This document shows, one piece after another, positions 30,167-40,217 of a stretch of DNA of 64,000 nt (positions are counted from its first letter, which is position 1; every line of letters begins with the position of its first letter). The position numbers and the translations under genes are program-made. This DNA is from Albula goreensis (lineage: Eukaryota > Chordata > Actinopteri > Albuliformes > Albulidae), in NCBI GenBank assembly GCA_022829145.1, contig CM040750.1, positions 2,857,001-2,921,000 of the forward strand. Direction: 5' to 3'. Below the pieces are notes generated by a model. The model did no database searches. It was not told the DNA's origin and saw only the letters and a list, made by a program, of their open reading frames with translations.

Positions 30167-31500
30167 TCATGAACAAACATGTTCGCTTGTGTGTACAATT
30201 TTTTTTTTTTCAACAATGTCAACATAAAATTGGGTCAGGCTAATCGTTTTTCTTTTCAACAGTGACAATAAAAGGTCAAGTCTCCGAGGTGCTCTGTGAT
30301 TTCTGTCAGGGTAACGTCTGGCTTGGGTATTAGAGGCAACCGCACTCTGATCAGGGGTCTCAACAGTCTCTTGAATGTCAGTGTCAGTATCAGACACATC
30401 AGATGGCATGAAAGCAAACTTGCCTGAGTTGAGTTGAGGAGCAAAGCTCTCAGCCTCGTTGAGTGCTGTGCCATTTGCTGCATCCAGCAGCTGATCAAAA
30501 TGTCTGCGTCAGACCATGTCAGACCATGTCAGGGCCCACAGTCACAGTAAATGTAAGGGGTCCTGTCTTGGAAAGTATCTCACCAGGCTGCCATTTCTGG
30601 TTTGAGCCTCTGGTTTGTAGTCTCTGGCAAGTACTTTCTATCCAACAGTGAAGGTTCACAGTTGTTTTTGTGTTTGTTTGGAGGAGCACTGTTTCTCCTG
30701 GACATGTTTGCGGATGTCTGGTTTCAACAGGACCAGCCGTGACCTCAGATTTCTTCTCAGGAAGAGCCCAGCTGGCGTTTGTCCTGTTGTTGCATGAACA
30801 GTGTTCTGATATAAAGACAGTAGAAAGCCAGTAGAAAGTTTACAACTTTCTGTTGCAACGCTGTTTCCTCCTTTCCATTTGCTTTCGAGGACTGTTTGAA
30901 AGACTGTACAAAATGTTCAGCTAAACCATTCGACACAGAATGGTAAGGAGTCAAGGTGATGTGTTTTATGCCATTCCATGTGACAAAGACCTGGAGCTCC
31001 TCACTTGTGACATGGCTGCCATTGTCACTCACCAGTTGCTGAGGTAAGCCTGTATGAGAAAAAGGTTGTGGAGAAGGTCCATTGTTTTGGTAGCTGTGGC
31101 CTGTTTCACTGTAAACACTTCAGGCCACTTTGGGCATCGAGTACAAACATTCTGTCCATGAAGTGGCCAACATAGTCAATGTGAATATGCTGCCAGTGGG
31201 TTATAGGCCGCTTCCATGTGTGGAGGAGTGCTGTTTGGGCCTCGCGTTGCGTCTGCTGGCAACCACTGCTGTTCTTGGCCAGATCCTCTATCTTACTGTC
31301 AATACCAGGCCATCACGCATAACTTCTGCCAAGACTCTTTATCTTGACTATGCCAAGGTGTCCTTCATGCAGTGATTCTAGTACTCTTGGGCGCAGTTTA
31401 GGTGGAACATTGATGCATATGCATCGCATCGCACAGCCTTGGCTCACGGACAGCTGGTCATGTCACGTGGAGTACTCAGGTGAGTCAGGATCCCCATGAG
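30167..31500 (-). pseudogene. Gypsy integrase relic
   Basis: The clearest part, 31032-30757, contains SDNGSHVTSEEL and YHSVSNGLAE, both typical of the integrase core around its second and third acidic residues. An N-terminal portion between 31500 and 31040 is legible only in pieces. Near 30409-30167 the tail RYPDRNHRAPRRLDL is the usual basic C-terminal end of Gypsy polyproteins. At least two frameshifts separate these parts. Confidence 0.75.
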
Positions 31501-31511
31501 CTGCCAACCAT

Positions 31512-31981
31512 TCAGCTCATAGACTTTGGATAAGGTTGAGTCTCTGTAGACCCATCTGAAGACTTCTCAGCAGGTTGTGGTAGGTGGGAAAGCCCATCAG
31601 CATTCCCATGTTGTTTAGTTCCTTTGTGCTCTATGGTGTAGGTATGAGCACCAAGGAACAGGGCCCATCGCTGAGCGAGCAGCTGCCATGGCTGATTAAA
31701 CTCCTTCACCCCCCACACCAGGCTCAGTGCTTCCCTCTCTGTTTGGGCATAATTGCGCTCGCGGAGGTAAGTGGCCTTGAAGCAAAAGCAATCTGTCGCT
31801 CAGACCCATCCTGCATCTTGTGAGAAAGCACGGCGCCGATGCCATATGCACTAGTATCACAGACAATACGCAGTGGGAGGCTGAGGTCAAAATGTGTTAA
31901 CACCTCCTCTGATGTAATCAGTTGTTTAGTGGTCTTGAATGCCTGTTCACAGTCTTTTGACCACTTCCATTTAACTCCCAT
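31512..31981 (-). pseudogene. Gypsy RNase H relic
   Basis: The piece at 31981-31724 carries the connection segment (WKWSKDCEQAFKTTKQLI) and the RNase H start (DTSAYGIGAVLSH). The piece at 31718-31512 (TYTIEHKGTKQHGNADGLSH) carries its end. A frame change separates them. Confidence 0.8.
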
Positions 31982-32113
31982 TTGCAGCCGGAAGGTTTAA
32001 CGGGGTGCAACAAGGTTGAAAGATTTGGTAGAACCCTGCGGTAATAATTGACAAGACCCAAAAATCAGCATAGTTGGCCCACATTCTCTGGCTTGCGTGC
32101 GTTTATAACAGCC

Positions 32114-32961
32114 TTACCTTTGTCCTGAGATTTGTGAAGGCCACGTCTGTCGATTATGTGATTCACATTTTCTTCTGTTTGCCAGTCCATATTTTGCCAG
32201 TGTGGCCAAGACTGCCTGTTGGTTCACCAGGTGGGAGTCATCATCAGGTCCTGTCACAATGATGTCATCCAAGTAACACTGCGTGCCTGAGATCCCCTGG
32301 AGCACTTGATCCATGGTGCAGTGCCATATCACTGGAGCACCAGAAATGCCAAAAACTAATCTGTTGTACTGGTGAAGACCCTTGTGTGTATTTATCATCA
32401 AGTATTTGTGTGATGATTCATCCATTTCTATTTGTGCATATTCATGCAGGTTGGTCTTTGAGAGTGCCAAGATCTTTGAGATCTGCTAGTGGTGCAAATA
32501 ATATCTTCTATGTGCAGGAGTGGGTACTGGTCCACATGTAGTGCAGGGTTTACTGTGACCATAAAATCCCCACAAACACATACTGATCCAGTCTTTTTAA
32601 TGACATGGACAGTTGGTGTTGTCCAGTCACACCAGTCAACTTTGGAGAGGATCCCTGGAGCCTTCAAACGCTGGAGCTCCACCTCCACCTTTGGGCACAC
32701 TGCATATGGCACAGGGCGTGCCTTGCAGAACTTGGGCTTTGCATCAACCTCAAGTGCAATCAGTGCGTTCATACGTTTTAAAGTACCTATACTCTCTTTG
32801 AAGACCTGCACAGACTCTGACAGTAGCTGTGACAGTCTTTCGTCAGTGGAGTGGCTGCCCTGCTTGGGAGCAATTGCCATTGCCTTTATGGACTGCCAGT
32901 TAAGCTGGATGCTCCCCAGCCATTCACAGCCAAATAAAGGTAAACCCCAATTCTTTAGCAC
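32114..32961 (-). pseudogene. Gypsy reverse transcriptase relic
   Basis: Two overlapping frames, 32961-32428 and 32470-32114, together cover the RT domain. The upstream frame has the entry region (LEVDAKPKFCKARPVPYAV) and a degenerate first catalytic block with VCVCGDF. The downstream frame has the catalytic YLDD box at 32275-32264. The frame shift near 32450 breaks the enzyme. Confidence 0.85.
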
Positions 32962-33220
32962 ATATAGGTATAAGTTGCATCGCTTTTTCCCATATCACAC
33001 TCAATTTCATTTGCCCCATGATTGAAATTTTCTCCCCTGTGTAAGTTTTTAACATCACAGAAGAATGTTTCAGTTTCACATTTCGGAAAATTCTCACATA
33101 CTCTTTATGAGAGATGACTGAGAGGGCAGAGTCCATGTCTACTTCCATCTTTAATGGCACTCCCTCTATCTCAGGTGTCACCCATATTACTTTGTCATCT
33201 GTCTCTTTAAGACATGACAA
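32924..33220 (-). pseudogene. Gypsy aspartic protease relic
   Basis: An active-site-like MDSALSVI replaces the usual D-[ST]-G-A. The glycine is lost to alanine, which should disable it. YTGEKISIMGQ downstream is the typical flap region of Gypsy proteases. Confidence 0.65.
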
Positions 33221-33349
33221 CTCTTCTTCACTTGAGCTATTTGAGTCTTCTCAAGTTTCTGTGATCTGGTCCACCTTCTTGTGTTCTTTCCCTGTTTTCT
33301 TTGGGTATTTATCACTTTGTTTAAGTTTCCACATTTTCTGTATGTGCCC

Positions 33350-33775
33350 TCATTTGTTACATTGTCTGCAGCCTTTGTCTTTAAACCAGCAATCTGTTGG
33401 GTCATGTGATTTCTTCCCACATCTGAAACATGCCTTTGCTTTCCTGTGATGTGTGTGAAATTTATTCACTGTGCATTCTGCTGATTTTGTCTGTAATTTG
33501 TTTGCATCTTTGGCAGCAGCTTCCACTGACTGAATGAGTTCCATTGCACGAGTCAATGTAAGATGCAACTTATAGGTTTAGCTAAGCAGGACTGCTACTT
33601 TCTTTTCATCTTTAATCTTTTTGGCTAGACAATACTGCTCAACTCTCTCCACATACATAGCCCAGTCCTCTGCAACGCTATCGAAGCCACCCATTTGTCC
33701 TACACATCCAAACATTTGTTTGTTTGTTTTTAGTTCCCTTACCTTTATTTTAAGTGCAGTCCATTTACTACTCAA
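33350..33775 (-). pseudogene. Gypsy gag relic with zinc knuckle
   Basis: 33775-33578 holds a capsid-type segment (GGFDSVAEDWAMYVERVEQY). 33568-33350 holds a CX2CX4HX4C knuckle (CFRCGKKSHDPTDC, about 33433-33392). A second knuckle follows (CRQC, then a stop, then GHIQKMW) in which the last Cys has become Trp. Confidence 0.8.
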
Positions 33776-33943
33776 GCACCCTGTCCTCCTTCCTTAGCTA
33801 GCTTGTCAATCAAGGCAGCGTCCATGCGAGGTGGGTGAATGCATGAGTTTTTCCAAGTTTAAGGCCAATTGGTCCGATCTCCTCCACTCTTCTCTGTGTA
33901 ACATTGCACAGCAGGGATTCTTTAGCCTTGTTGCCAATTCTGT

Positions 33944-34071
33944 TGTGTTTGTTCTTCCATAGAACAACAGCAATAAAAACATGACCCAAGACAGAGGAGG
34001 CAGGTCAAACCTTGTGTTTACTGGGGGAAGTTCACTCTTATTAATCAATGTATCAATACACTTACCTGCAC
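33944..34071 (-). repeat. Partial 5' LTR of the Gypsy element
   Basis: Only the half of the LTR nearest the coding region is present. Similarity to the 3' LTR stops abruptly at 34071/34072, where 101 bp of the U3 side should follow. With U3 gone, the promoter of this copy is lost. Confidence 0.75.
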
Positions 34072-34750
34072 CCATTCCCAAAGGGTTTGTTCAGTGACAT
34101 CAACAAATTTGGTTTAGTTCAGGGTGAGAAAAAGGGGAAAATTTAGGAATATATGTTTATTATATATTGATGTCTTGAAGTCTAAAGTCATACGCATTTG
34201 CTTTACAGTGAAATAATTCTTGAATTTGTGCTTTTCTCTGAGAATCTGAGATAGAGCATGTAGGTGAAGCAGAGTGGACATATTCTGTTCAGTGGGTTAC
34301 CTGAGACAGTTAAGAACCACTTTGGCTTTTTATTTGATTTCAGAGCGTAAGTGCAAAAGTAAGTAAGGCAAATAGATACAGAAAGCAGAGTATGACATGC
34401 GTAATACAAATTAGTTGTGTTAGTACAATATACATTCATATAGTGGTCAATATAGTTTTGTGGCTGCTGTTGCTTTATTGCAATTTAACAGCGATCATGG
34501 TTCTTTGTAAGAGCACATAAGACACAAGAGACATATTTTCCTCTGCATAAATTCAGATATGTACAGTTACTAATGCAATTCAATAGCAACTAAAAACGTG
34601 ATTTCCAAACCATGCCTACCAATACATACAGTATAATAATGATTGAAATTAAGTAAAGGGAACCAGCAACAAAACAGAAGTTCACTGCTCTTATTTTACA
34701 AAAGGAAGAAAAAAGGGGTGCTAATCCACAGAAATGTTCAAATGAAAAGA
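34072..34750. other. Non-coding stretch
   Basis: No gene or recognisable element. It follows the truncated LTR. Confidence 0.4.
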
Positions 34751-35040
34751 AAAAAAAAGAGTTTGGTCAGCAACTCCCTTTGCATCATTTATTGAGAATC
34801 ACAGGTAACGCGTTTCAGAGCAACGCTCCTCCATCAGAGAAGAACACAGAGTGACCATCACAGTATTTTCAGACTACAAAGACTTCATTAACATTCCGTG
34901 AATACACTTGTGAAGACTCTCAAGAATGCATGTTCAGGCTGAAAAGCCTTCAGTGACATTCAATAGATACAGCTGTGCATTATAAGCAATTAAAGACAAA
35001 CAACGCAAACCACAATTCCATTTAAGAATACAAGTACAGC
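34750..35040 (-). repeat. Dispersed repeat with hammerhead-like core (Penelope-type?)
   Basis: On the minus strand the text around 34845-34790 (CTCTGATGGAGGAGCGTTGC, then TCTGAAACGCGTTACCTGTG) is the 'GATGAAGGAGCGTTGCTCCGAAACGCG' type of vertebrate dispersed repeat. Penelope-like retroelements are known to carry small hammerhead ribozymes of this shape. No coding part of such an element is visible. Limits are approximate. Confidence 0.5.
34804..34837 (-). ncRNA. Degenerate hammerhead ribozyme-like core
   Basis: The core reads CTGATGG, then a GAGC-GTT-GCTC stem II, then GAAAC, a two-base loop, and GTT. That is the minimal layout of retroelement hammerheads. The invariant A of CTGATGA is G here, so this copy should cleave poorly or not at all. 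Confidence 0.4.
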
Positions 35041-35808
35041 AGTGGAGGAAGGGATAAAATGGCATGTAGGGGGAAGCGGAGTGCTAACACAGTCTTGTGA
35101 CTAAGGAAGGACATTTCCCGGCACTCAGCTCCAATCTCATGCTCTGGCTGGAGAGATAACCATGTCAAGCTGCACTGTTAAAAGGATGAATACTTTCTGA
35201 GCAATTCTGTTAAATCACTGCTTTTCTTCTAGCATTTATTCAAGTGCTCCAGCTACATTAAATGCTCCAGCATGCAAGAGAGTGAGGTCTTAAAGTAACA
35301 TAATGTACAGGAAATGGGATCTCTAAAAGGAAGGCTATACTTCTGTCTGACATACAACACAAACATTTTATGAAATCTAATAATAAATTATGAATCAGTG
35401 CCAAGAGCTTAAATGATCAATAACAAAGACAAGGAATGTATGGAAATGAAATTAACAAATCAATTTGTTGAAGACTATGGCTTATGTTCTTCTAGTTTCA
35501 ATGAAGAACAAGTAAAGAACATTGCTTTGACAGGATATACATGTAAGCAATGATAAGAGTTCATAGGGGTAATTTTGTCGAAATAAATCCATACCCTCAA
35601 TCTCACACACACTGTTTGGATGAGCCTCAGGGCCAGGTATCAGACTCACATAATGATGCTGGTAATTGTGGTGCTGCCACACCAGGGGAGAGGGATTTAG
35701 TTGGTGGGGTATCTGTGTCTCATCGTTCTCTAGTTGGGTCAGTTGTCTGTAAATCATGTAAATCATGTTTGTGCCAGATCAACTAGTAGAATGCACTGGG
35801 TCCATGCA
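35041..35808. other. Non-coding stretch
   Basis: I see no gene or structured element in it. Confidence 0.4.
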
Positions 35809-36063
35809 GTCTGTAGTCTAGTGGGTAAGGTACATGACTGGGACCCCTGAGGTTGGTAGTTTAAGTCCCAGACTAGCCACAGCAAGAACACTATTGCTGT
35901 TGGGCCCTTGAGCAAGGCCCTTAACCCCAACAGCAAGAACACTATTGCTGTTGGGCCCTTGAGCATGGCCCTTAACCCCACATTGCTCCCAGTGGGGACT
36001 GGCCCTTGAGCCTAATCAACTGTAAGTTGCTTTGTATAAAATTGGCAGCTAAATGACTGTAAT
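35809..36063 (+). mobile_element. tRNA-derived SINE with internal duplication
   Basis: Same family as 22184-22383: head GTAGTCTAGTGGGTAAGG, B-box-like GGTTGGTAGTTTAAGTCC, body rich in GGGCCCTTGAGCAAGGCC, and tail AATCAACTGTAAGTTGCTTT. A 51-bp unit is tandemly duplicated (unit starts at about 35879 and 35930) with a single obvious difference (AGCAAGG/AGCATGG). Confidence 0.75.
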
Positions 36064-36264
36064 TTTGATTTGTGTGGAAGGCAGCAGCTGCTGAACTTAC
36101 ACGTTTTGGAGAACACGTGCATCTCTGTGCTCTCCTAAATTCACAACAAAGAGATTTTAACAAAGATGTTGCTTGAGAGTAGGGCTGGGCATTGCAATTA
36201 GGAAAAAAGCATAAAGCAAACCAACTACTTTATCTCTGAGAATTTGTTTCATGCAGCAGTGTAT

Positions 36265-36270
36265 TTTATT
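36265..36270 (-). terminator. mc2r: Poly(A) signal candidate for mc2r
   Basis: AATAAA on the minus strand, about 220 bp beyond the mc2r stop codon. Confidence 0.4.
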
Positions 36271-36488
36271 TCTATACATGTTTGTTGAGATATCCTGCTC
36301 AGCTTTGAAATACTGTATTGACATTGACATATGAGCCAGGAAGACATTATAAATGAACTGACAGTGTTATCTGTATCCCATTCACTGGAACTTTGACTGA
36401 TAATTAATCATTGTCATTTTTGCACAGTAACATGAGCATTGTAAATGCTTACAGCAAAATTGAGTTGAAGATAAATGAAAAACAGTAT

Positions 36489-37397
36489 TCAGATGAAGCA
36501 ACAGAAAACCCTTGAGTCAGAACAAAAGAACATCTTTCTGAAGGTGCTCCTGAGTTCTGCGCTGTGGAAGGCGTAAATAGCCGGATCAATGATGGCATGA
36601 CTCATCATGAGGAGGAGGTGGACCTGGAAGAGCGAGCGGTAGCACTCACAGTAAGGGTTAAAGGGGCACACCGTGACGAGCAGCAGGTGCAGAAAAAATG
36701 GAAACCAGCAGGCAATGAAGACCCCAAAGAGGAGAGTGAGTGTCACTGCACCCCTCATGTTGCTCTGTTGCTGTGGCGAGTTGCTCGGCAGCGAGGCTAT
36801 CTTCTTGGCATGTTGCTGTGCCAGCAGAAACATGTGGACATAGAGGAACAGGTTAATGAACAGGCAGGTCAAGAACAGCACAATAAAGAAGGTCTTGATG
36901 GCGGGGGCATGGAAGAACACCAGCATCACTACACTGCTGCTGCCACAGATCCCCCAAATGGCGGCCAGCATGTACCCCGCGCGCCTCATGGTCATGATGT
37001 TGTGGTAGCGCAGGGCATGGAAGATGGTGATGTAGCGGTCCACGGCGATGGCCAGGAAGCTGAAGATGGAGCCCAGGAAGGACATGCAAAGCAGAGTGTC
37101 CATTACATAGTCTACCTGGAGCTCTGATGCTCCCTGGGAGTCGAGGTGTCCCGTGGAGGAGAACACCAACATGGTGTTCTCCCAGGTCTTACAGAGGCTG
37201 GAGACGGTGTTGAAGAGGGCCAGGCTGCAGATGAAGCAGTACATAGGGGAGTGCAGGTTGCGGTTCCTGATCACAGCCACCACCACCAGCAGGTTCTCAC
37301 ACAGACTCACTATGCCAACGGCGAAGAAGACCTCATATGGGATCTGCACCTCCTCGCAGTCCGATCGATTGTCGGCCAGGAAAGTGGCGTTATCCAT
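36489..37397 (-). CDS. mc2r: Melanocortin receptor 2 (ACTH receptor, MC2R)
   Basis: This is a 302-residue class A GPCR. MC2R binds only ACTH, needs MRAP to reach the surface in bony vertebrates, and drives steroid synthesis through Gs and cAMP in adrenal or interrenal cells. Glycosylation sites are N3 and N10. Membrane segments lie near 21-43, 53-76, 97-119, 139-161, 168-191, 217-240 and 256-279. Motifs are SPMYCF (50-55), E73, D96 and D100, DRY (120-122), CWFPFF (230-235) and DPAIY (271-275). It is MC2R rather than another subtype by its short N-terminus, the QQHAKKIASLP loop, the CPFNPYCECYRSLFQVH segment and its length. Position 2.50 is N63 rather than the family's Asp. The ATG is the first after the splice acceptor at 37498-37499. 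The coding region is complete. Confidence 0.95.
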   Translation of the reverse strand: MDNATFLADNRSDCEEVQIPYEVFFAVGIVSLCENLLVVVAVIRNRNLHSPMYCFICSLALFNTVSSLCKTWENTMLVFSSTGHLDSQGASELQVDYVMDTLLCMSFLGSIFSFLAIAVDRYITIFHALRYHNIMTMRRAGYMLAAIWGICGSSSVVMLVFFHAPAIKTFFIVLFLTCLFINLFLYVHMFLLAQQHAKKIASLPSNSPQQQSNMRGAVTLTLLFGVFIACWFPFFLHLLLVTVCPFNPYCECYRSLFQVHLLLMMSHAIIDPAIYAFHSAELRSTFRKMFFCSDSRVFCCFI

Positions 37398-37497
37398 CGG
37401 TGGAGCACCTCAGAGGTTAACTTTGATTTGTGTGAGTGACTTCTGACTTCAGTCCTGCTGGTGATTTAGAATAACCAAAGATGGATGCCACTGATTC

Positions 37498-37519
37498 CTA
37501 AAATAAGGGGGAAAAAACC
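37498..37519 (-). promoter_or_regulatory. mc2r: Splice acceptor before mc2r coding exon
   Basis: On the minus strand a strong pyrimidine tract ends in AG (GGTTTTTTCCCCCTTATTTT then AG). It sets a 5' UTR part of 100 bp with no ATG before the start codon. Mammalian MC2R also has a non-coding upstream exon. I could not find that exon or promoter here. Confidence 0.6.
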
Positions 37520-40064
37520 AGTTTTACTGTTTGAATATTACTTTTCACTGTTCTGTTTAAATCCCATATTTATTGTTTGCTTCCCTGAATTTGGAACAAA
37601 GCTTCATAAGAAGCTATGCTGCAAGCATCTGAATAACCAGGAGTAGCAATGCACTGTTAGCATGTACAAATAATCATCCAAGGAGACTAATGAGGTACAA
37701 AGAGGTCTACATGTTTTAAAGTTTCCCTAACCATTTATATTTATATTTGTGACTTGGGCTTCCCAACACCGGTTTGCAAAATCGTGGGAGGCCATGCAAA
37801 TAACTTTAGCATATCTAATGTAATTAACTAATCCCTTAAGAAATTTTGGAAAGGTAATTGTGTGTGCAATGTAATATGAATGAAAAGCAGGTATTAGCAG
37901 ACAGGCAATCATTACGATTATGCCTGTTGCAGGAGATGTCTTTATAATCAAAGAACACAATGCAGAGAGAAGGCATTTTCCACTCATGAAAGTCAGAATT
38001 TCATTGGAAAAAATAATAGATATAATTTGCCCATCCAAGTGATGTTATTTTACAGCATTAAACAACCATGCTCGATCGAACCCTCTTCTGAGGATGACTC
38101 CACATAATGCTATTAAGTTCCTAGTCCAGGTGCTCATGCTAGCCCTGATTCTTTACCCTTTGGTGCATACAGACAAACCAAACTGGTGTTTCCATTGTAT
38201 TCTTATCATTTGTGAGTATGGACACAGTGGAATATCCTCCACTGAATATTCAGAATGATTAAGAAACAATAGGAGCTAATTAGCTGGCACATTGTAGCTA
38301 ATACTTGAAGTACTCAAAACGTGAATTTTTGGATACTCACATTATGAACAGTATACATTCATACGCTTACATTCATTTGAATCATGACTATTGTTATAGG
38401 AATACAAGAACAGCTACTATTTTAAGCAAACGTGGACATCTTTTATGGCAAACAGTGATATCATGGTCTTGATCCTCTCCAGACATTCAATATCCTTAAT
38501 TTTAATGTGGCTGCTTGCAGCTGTAGTTATTTACATAATGACTCATAATTGTTAACCTGCAGTTAAGACTGCAAACTTTAGGTGCACACACAAAATAACA
38601 CCTCTACTTGGGGATCTTAGAAAATCAACCTTTGAGGGTATTACGCAGAAAAAAAAAAACATAATCCTGCGTATAAATTTAAGATGACAACCCACTGTAC
38701 CATTTCAGCTGGGAGACAAAAAGAGCAAAGCGCTTGAACAACTCTGCCTGCATGGGCCAACAGACACCTCCAATTTTGTAAATTGTCATCTAAAACTGAA
38801 AAAGCAAAGACTTTCTCTCTGCAAAGCTGCTCGCACTGAAAGTGGCATTTAAAATTTGACCTATTTGTAAACCATGTGATAATTCTAAAATGATTTCATG
38901 AACCACAGTGCTTTGAAACGCTCGACCACGTGTATGAGTGTCTCCTCACCCTCCCCCACTAACCTCATTGAAAGCATCAATAAACAAGCTTCTGTTTGTT
39001 ATTGAGAATATACCCTAGAGGAATTCACTTTAATCAAACCTAAGCTAGTCACATTGGTGAGAAAAGGTTCCATCAACAAACAGAACAAATTGTGCTTGCA
39101 TTACAAAGAGATCCCATTCACAGCTTCAAGGGTGAATAATATTTGAAAATATCTCAAACGAAAATGGACAATAAGAAAATTTTATCCATAATGCAACAAA
39201 TTTTCAAAATATGCTGTCATGCAAAGTCATTAGTCATTAAATCTGAAACAATTTTGTCGGACAGCTGCTGAATAGTCTGGCTTTGTTAAAAAAGGTAAAA
39301 GAGGTCACAATAGCAATCATGACAGCTGACACACCGGCAAAAACAATGTCCCAAACCCAACACTGTTTGATAATGAAATATAACCCAGTATAATCTTCAT
39401 GACTACACTATACAGATTTAGCCTTCAGACAGGGCATAAATTCAACGGCATAGCAGCTGAATATGAGCCAAAGTAACAGCTTTTCAAAGCTGTAGTATAA
39501 TCGCTGTGGTATCACAGGCATTCTAACATCAAAGTGCTACGAAGGCAGAGTAATATAGGGATAGCACAAACAAGGCATCCAGAGCTGTGCGGTTAGGTGG
39601 GTGTTGAAAGTCACTGAAGGACTGGATCTTAGTCTCACCTCAGCTGATAATCCATCGCTACAGACACAGAGTGGTGACCACTGCGCCTGCTCCCCTCTCT
39701 GCTTTCTCAGCGGTGGAATGTACCTTGTGAAACATCATTCCCCTCTTACCCAGTCGCTCTATCTGAATTTAAAACTAAATGTCTGCATTTATTACAGCAC
39801 TCACTACAGCTATTATTGTTTATTTGCAATTCATACATTTGATACTATGGCGCTTGTTGGTGAACATATTCATATCCTGTTTCACTTAAAAGTGTCAATT
39901 TAAATGGGTCCTCATTTATGGTTCCAACAGTGAGACGTAGTGTACCAAGGAATTCAGCCATGTTAGGAATGTCACTGACAGTCACCTTAGCTTTGGGTTC
40001 CCTTTGTGGTAATTTTGTAAAATAAAGACAGTTTCATTCGATCTGGATAATAGTGTCTGTAAAA
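37520..40064. other. Non-coding stretch upstream of mc2r
   Basis: The leader exon and promoter of mc2r should lie in this direction (37.5 kb upwards). I see no CpG cluster and no convincing TATA-donor pair, so nothing is called. Confidence 0.4.
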
Positions 40065-40217
40065 TGGCTAAATGTAATATAATGATAATTGCATTACATT
40101 TAGACACTTAGCAAAAACTATTAAGGGTGCCCTGTCTTAAGGGTGTGGCAGTGCTTTAGCTGGGAATCAAACCTGTAAGCTCTGAGTTACTAGATCAGCT
40201 CCCTAAACTTACTCCAC
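40065..40217 (-). mobile_element. tRNA-derived SINE, inverted
   Basis: On the minus strand: GGAGCTGATCTAGTAACTC (A-box side), a good B box GGTTTGATTCC, a CACCCTTAAGACAGGGCACC body, and an AT-rich tail ending near TACATTTAGCC. The body differs from the other two SINEs, so it is a different family or subfamily. Confidence 0.6.

Larger units (their letters stand above)
29822..34071 (-). mobile_element. Ty3/Gypsy LTR retrotransposon, degraded
   Basis: From high to low coordinates the minus strand encodes gag with a zinc knuckle, protease, reverse transcriptase, RNase H and integrase. Integrase last is the Ty3/Gypsy order. Direct repeats flank it: 29822-30050 (3' LTR) and 33944-34071 (part of the 5' LTR). 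The two copies share 128 bp of equal length, with about 16 differences counted by eye. A purine tract on the minus strand (AAAGGGAGGAAT, at 30051-30062) abuts the 3' LTR, which begins TGTTATG. Stops and frameshifts occur in every domain, so the copy is inactive. It lies in the mc5r-mc2r intergenic space. Confidence 0.9.

Noticed and set aside
36564-37446. Open frames opposite mc2r (up to 187 codons)
   Set aside because: Antisense shadows of the receptor coding sequence with acidic, repetitive composition and no recognisable domain.
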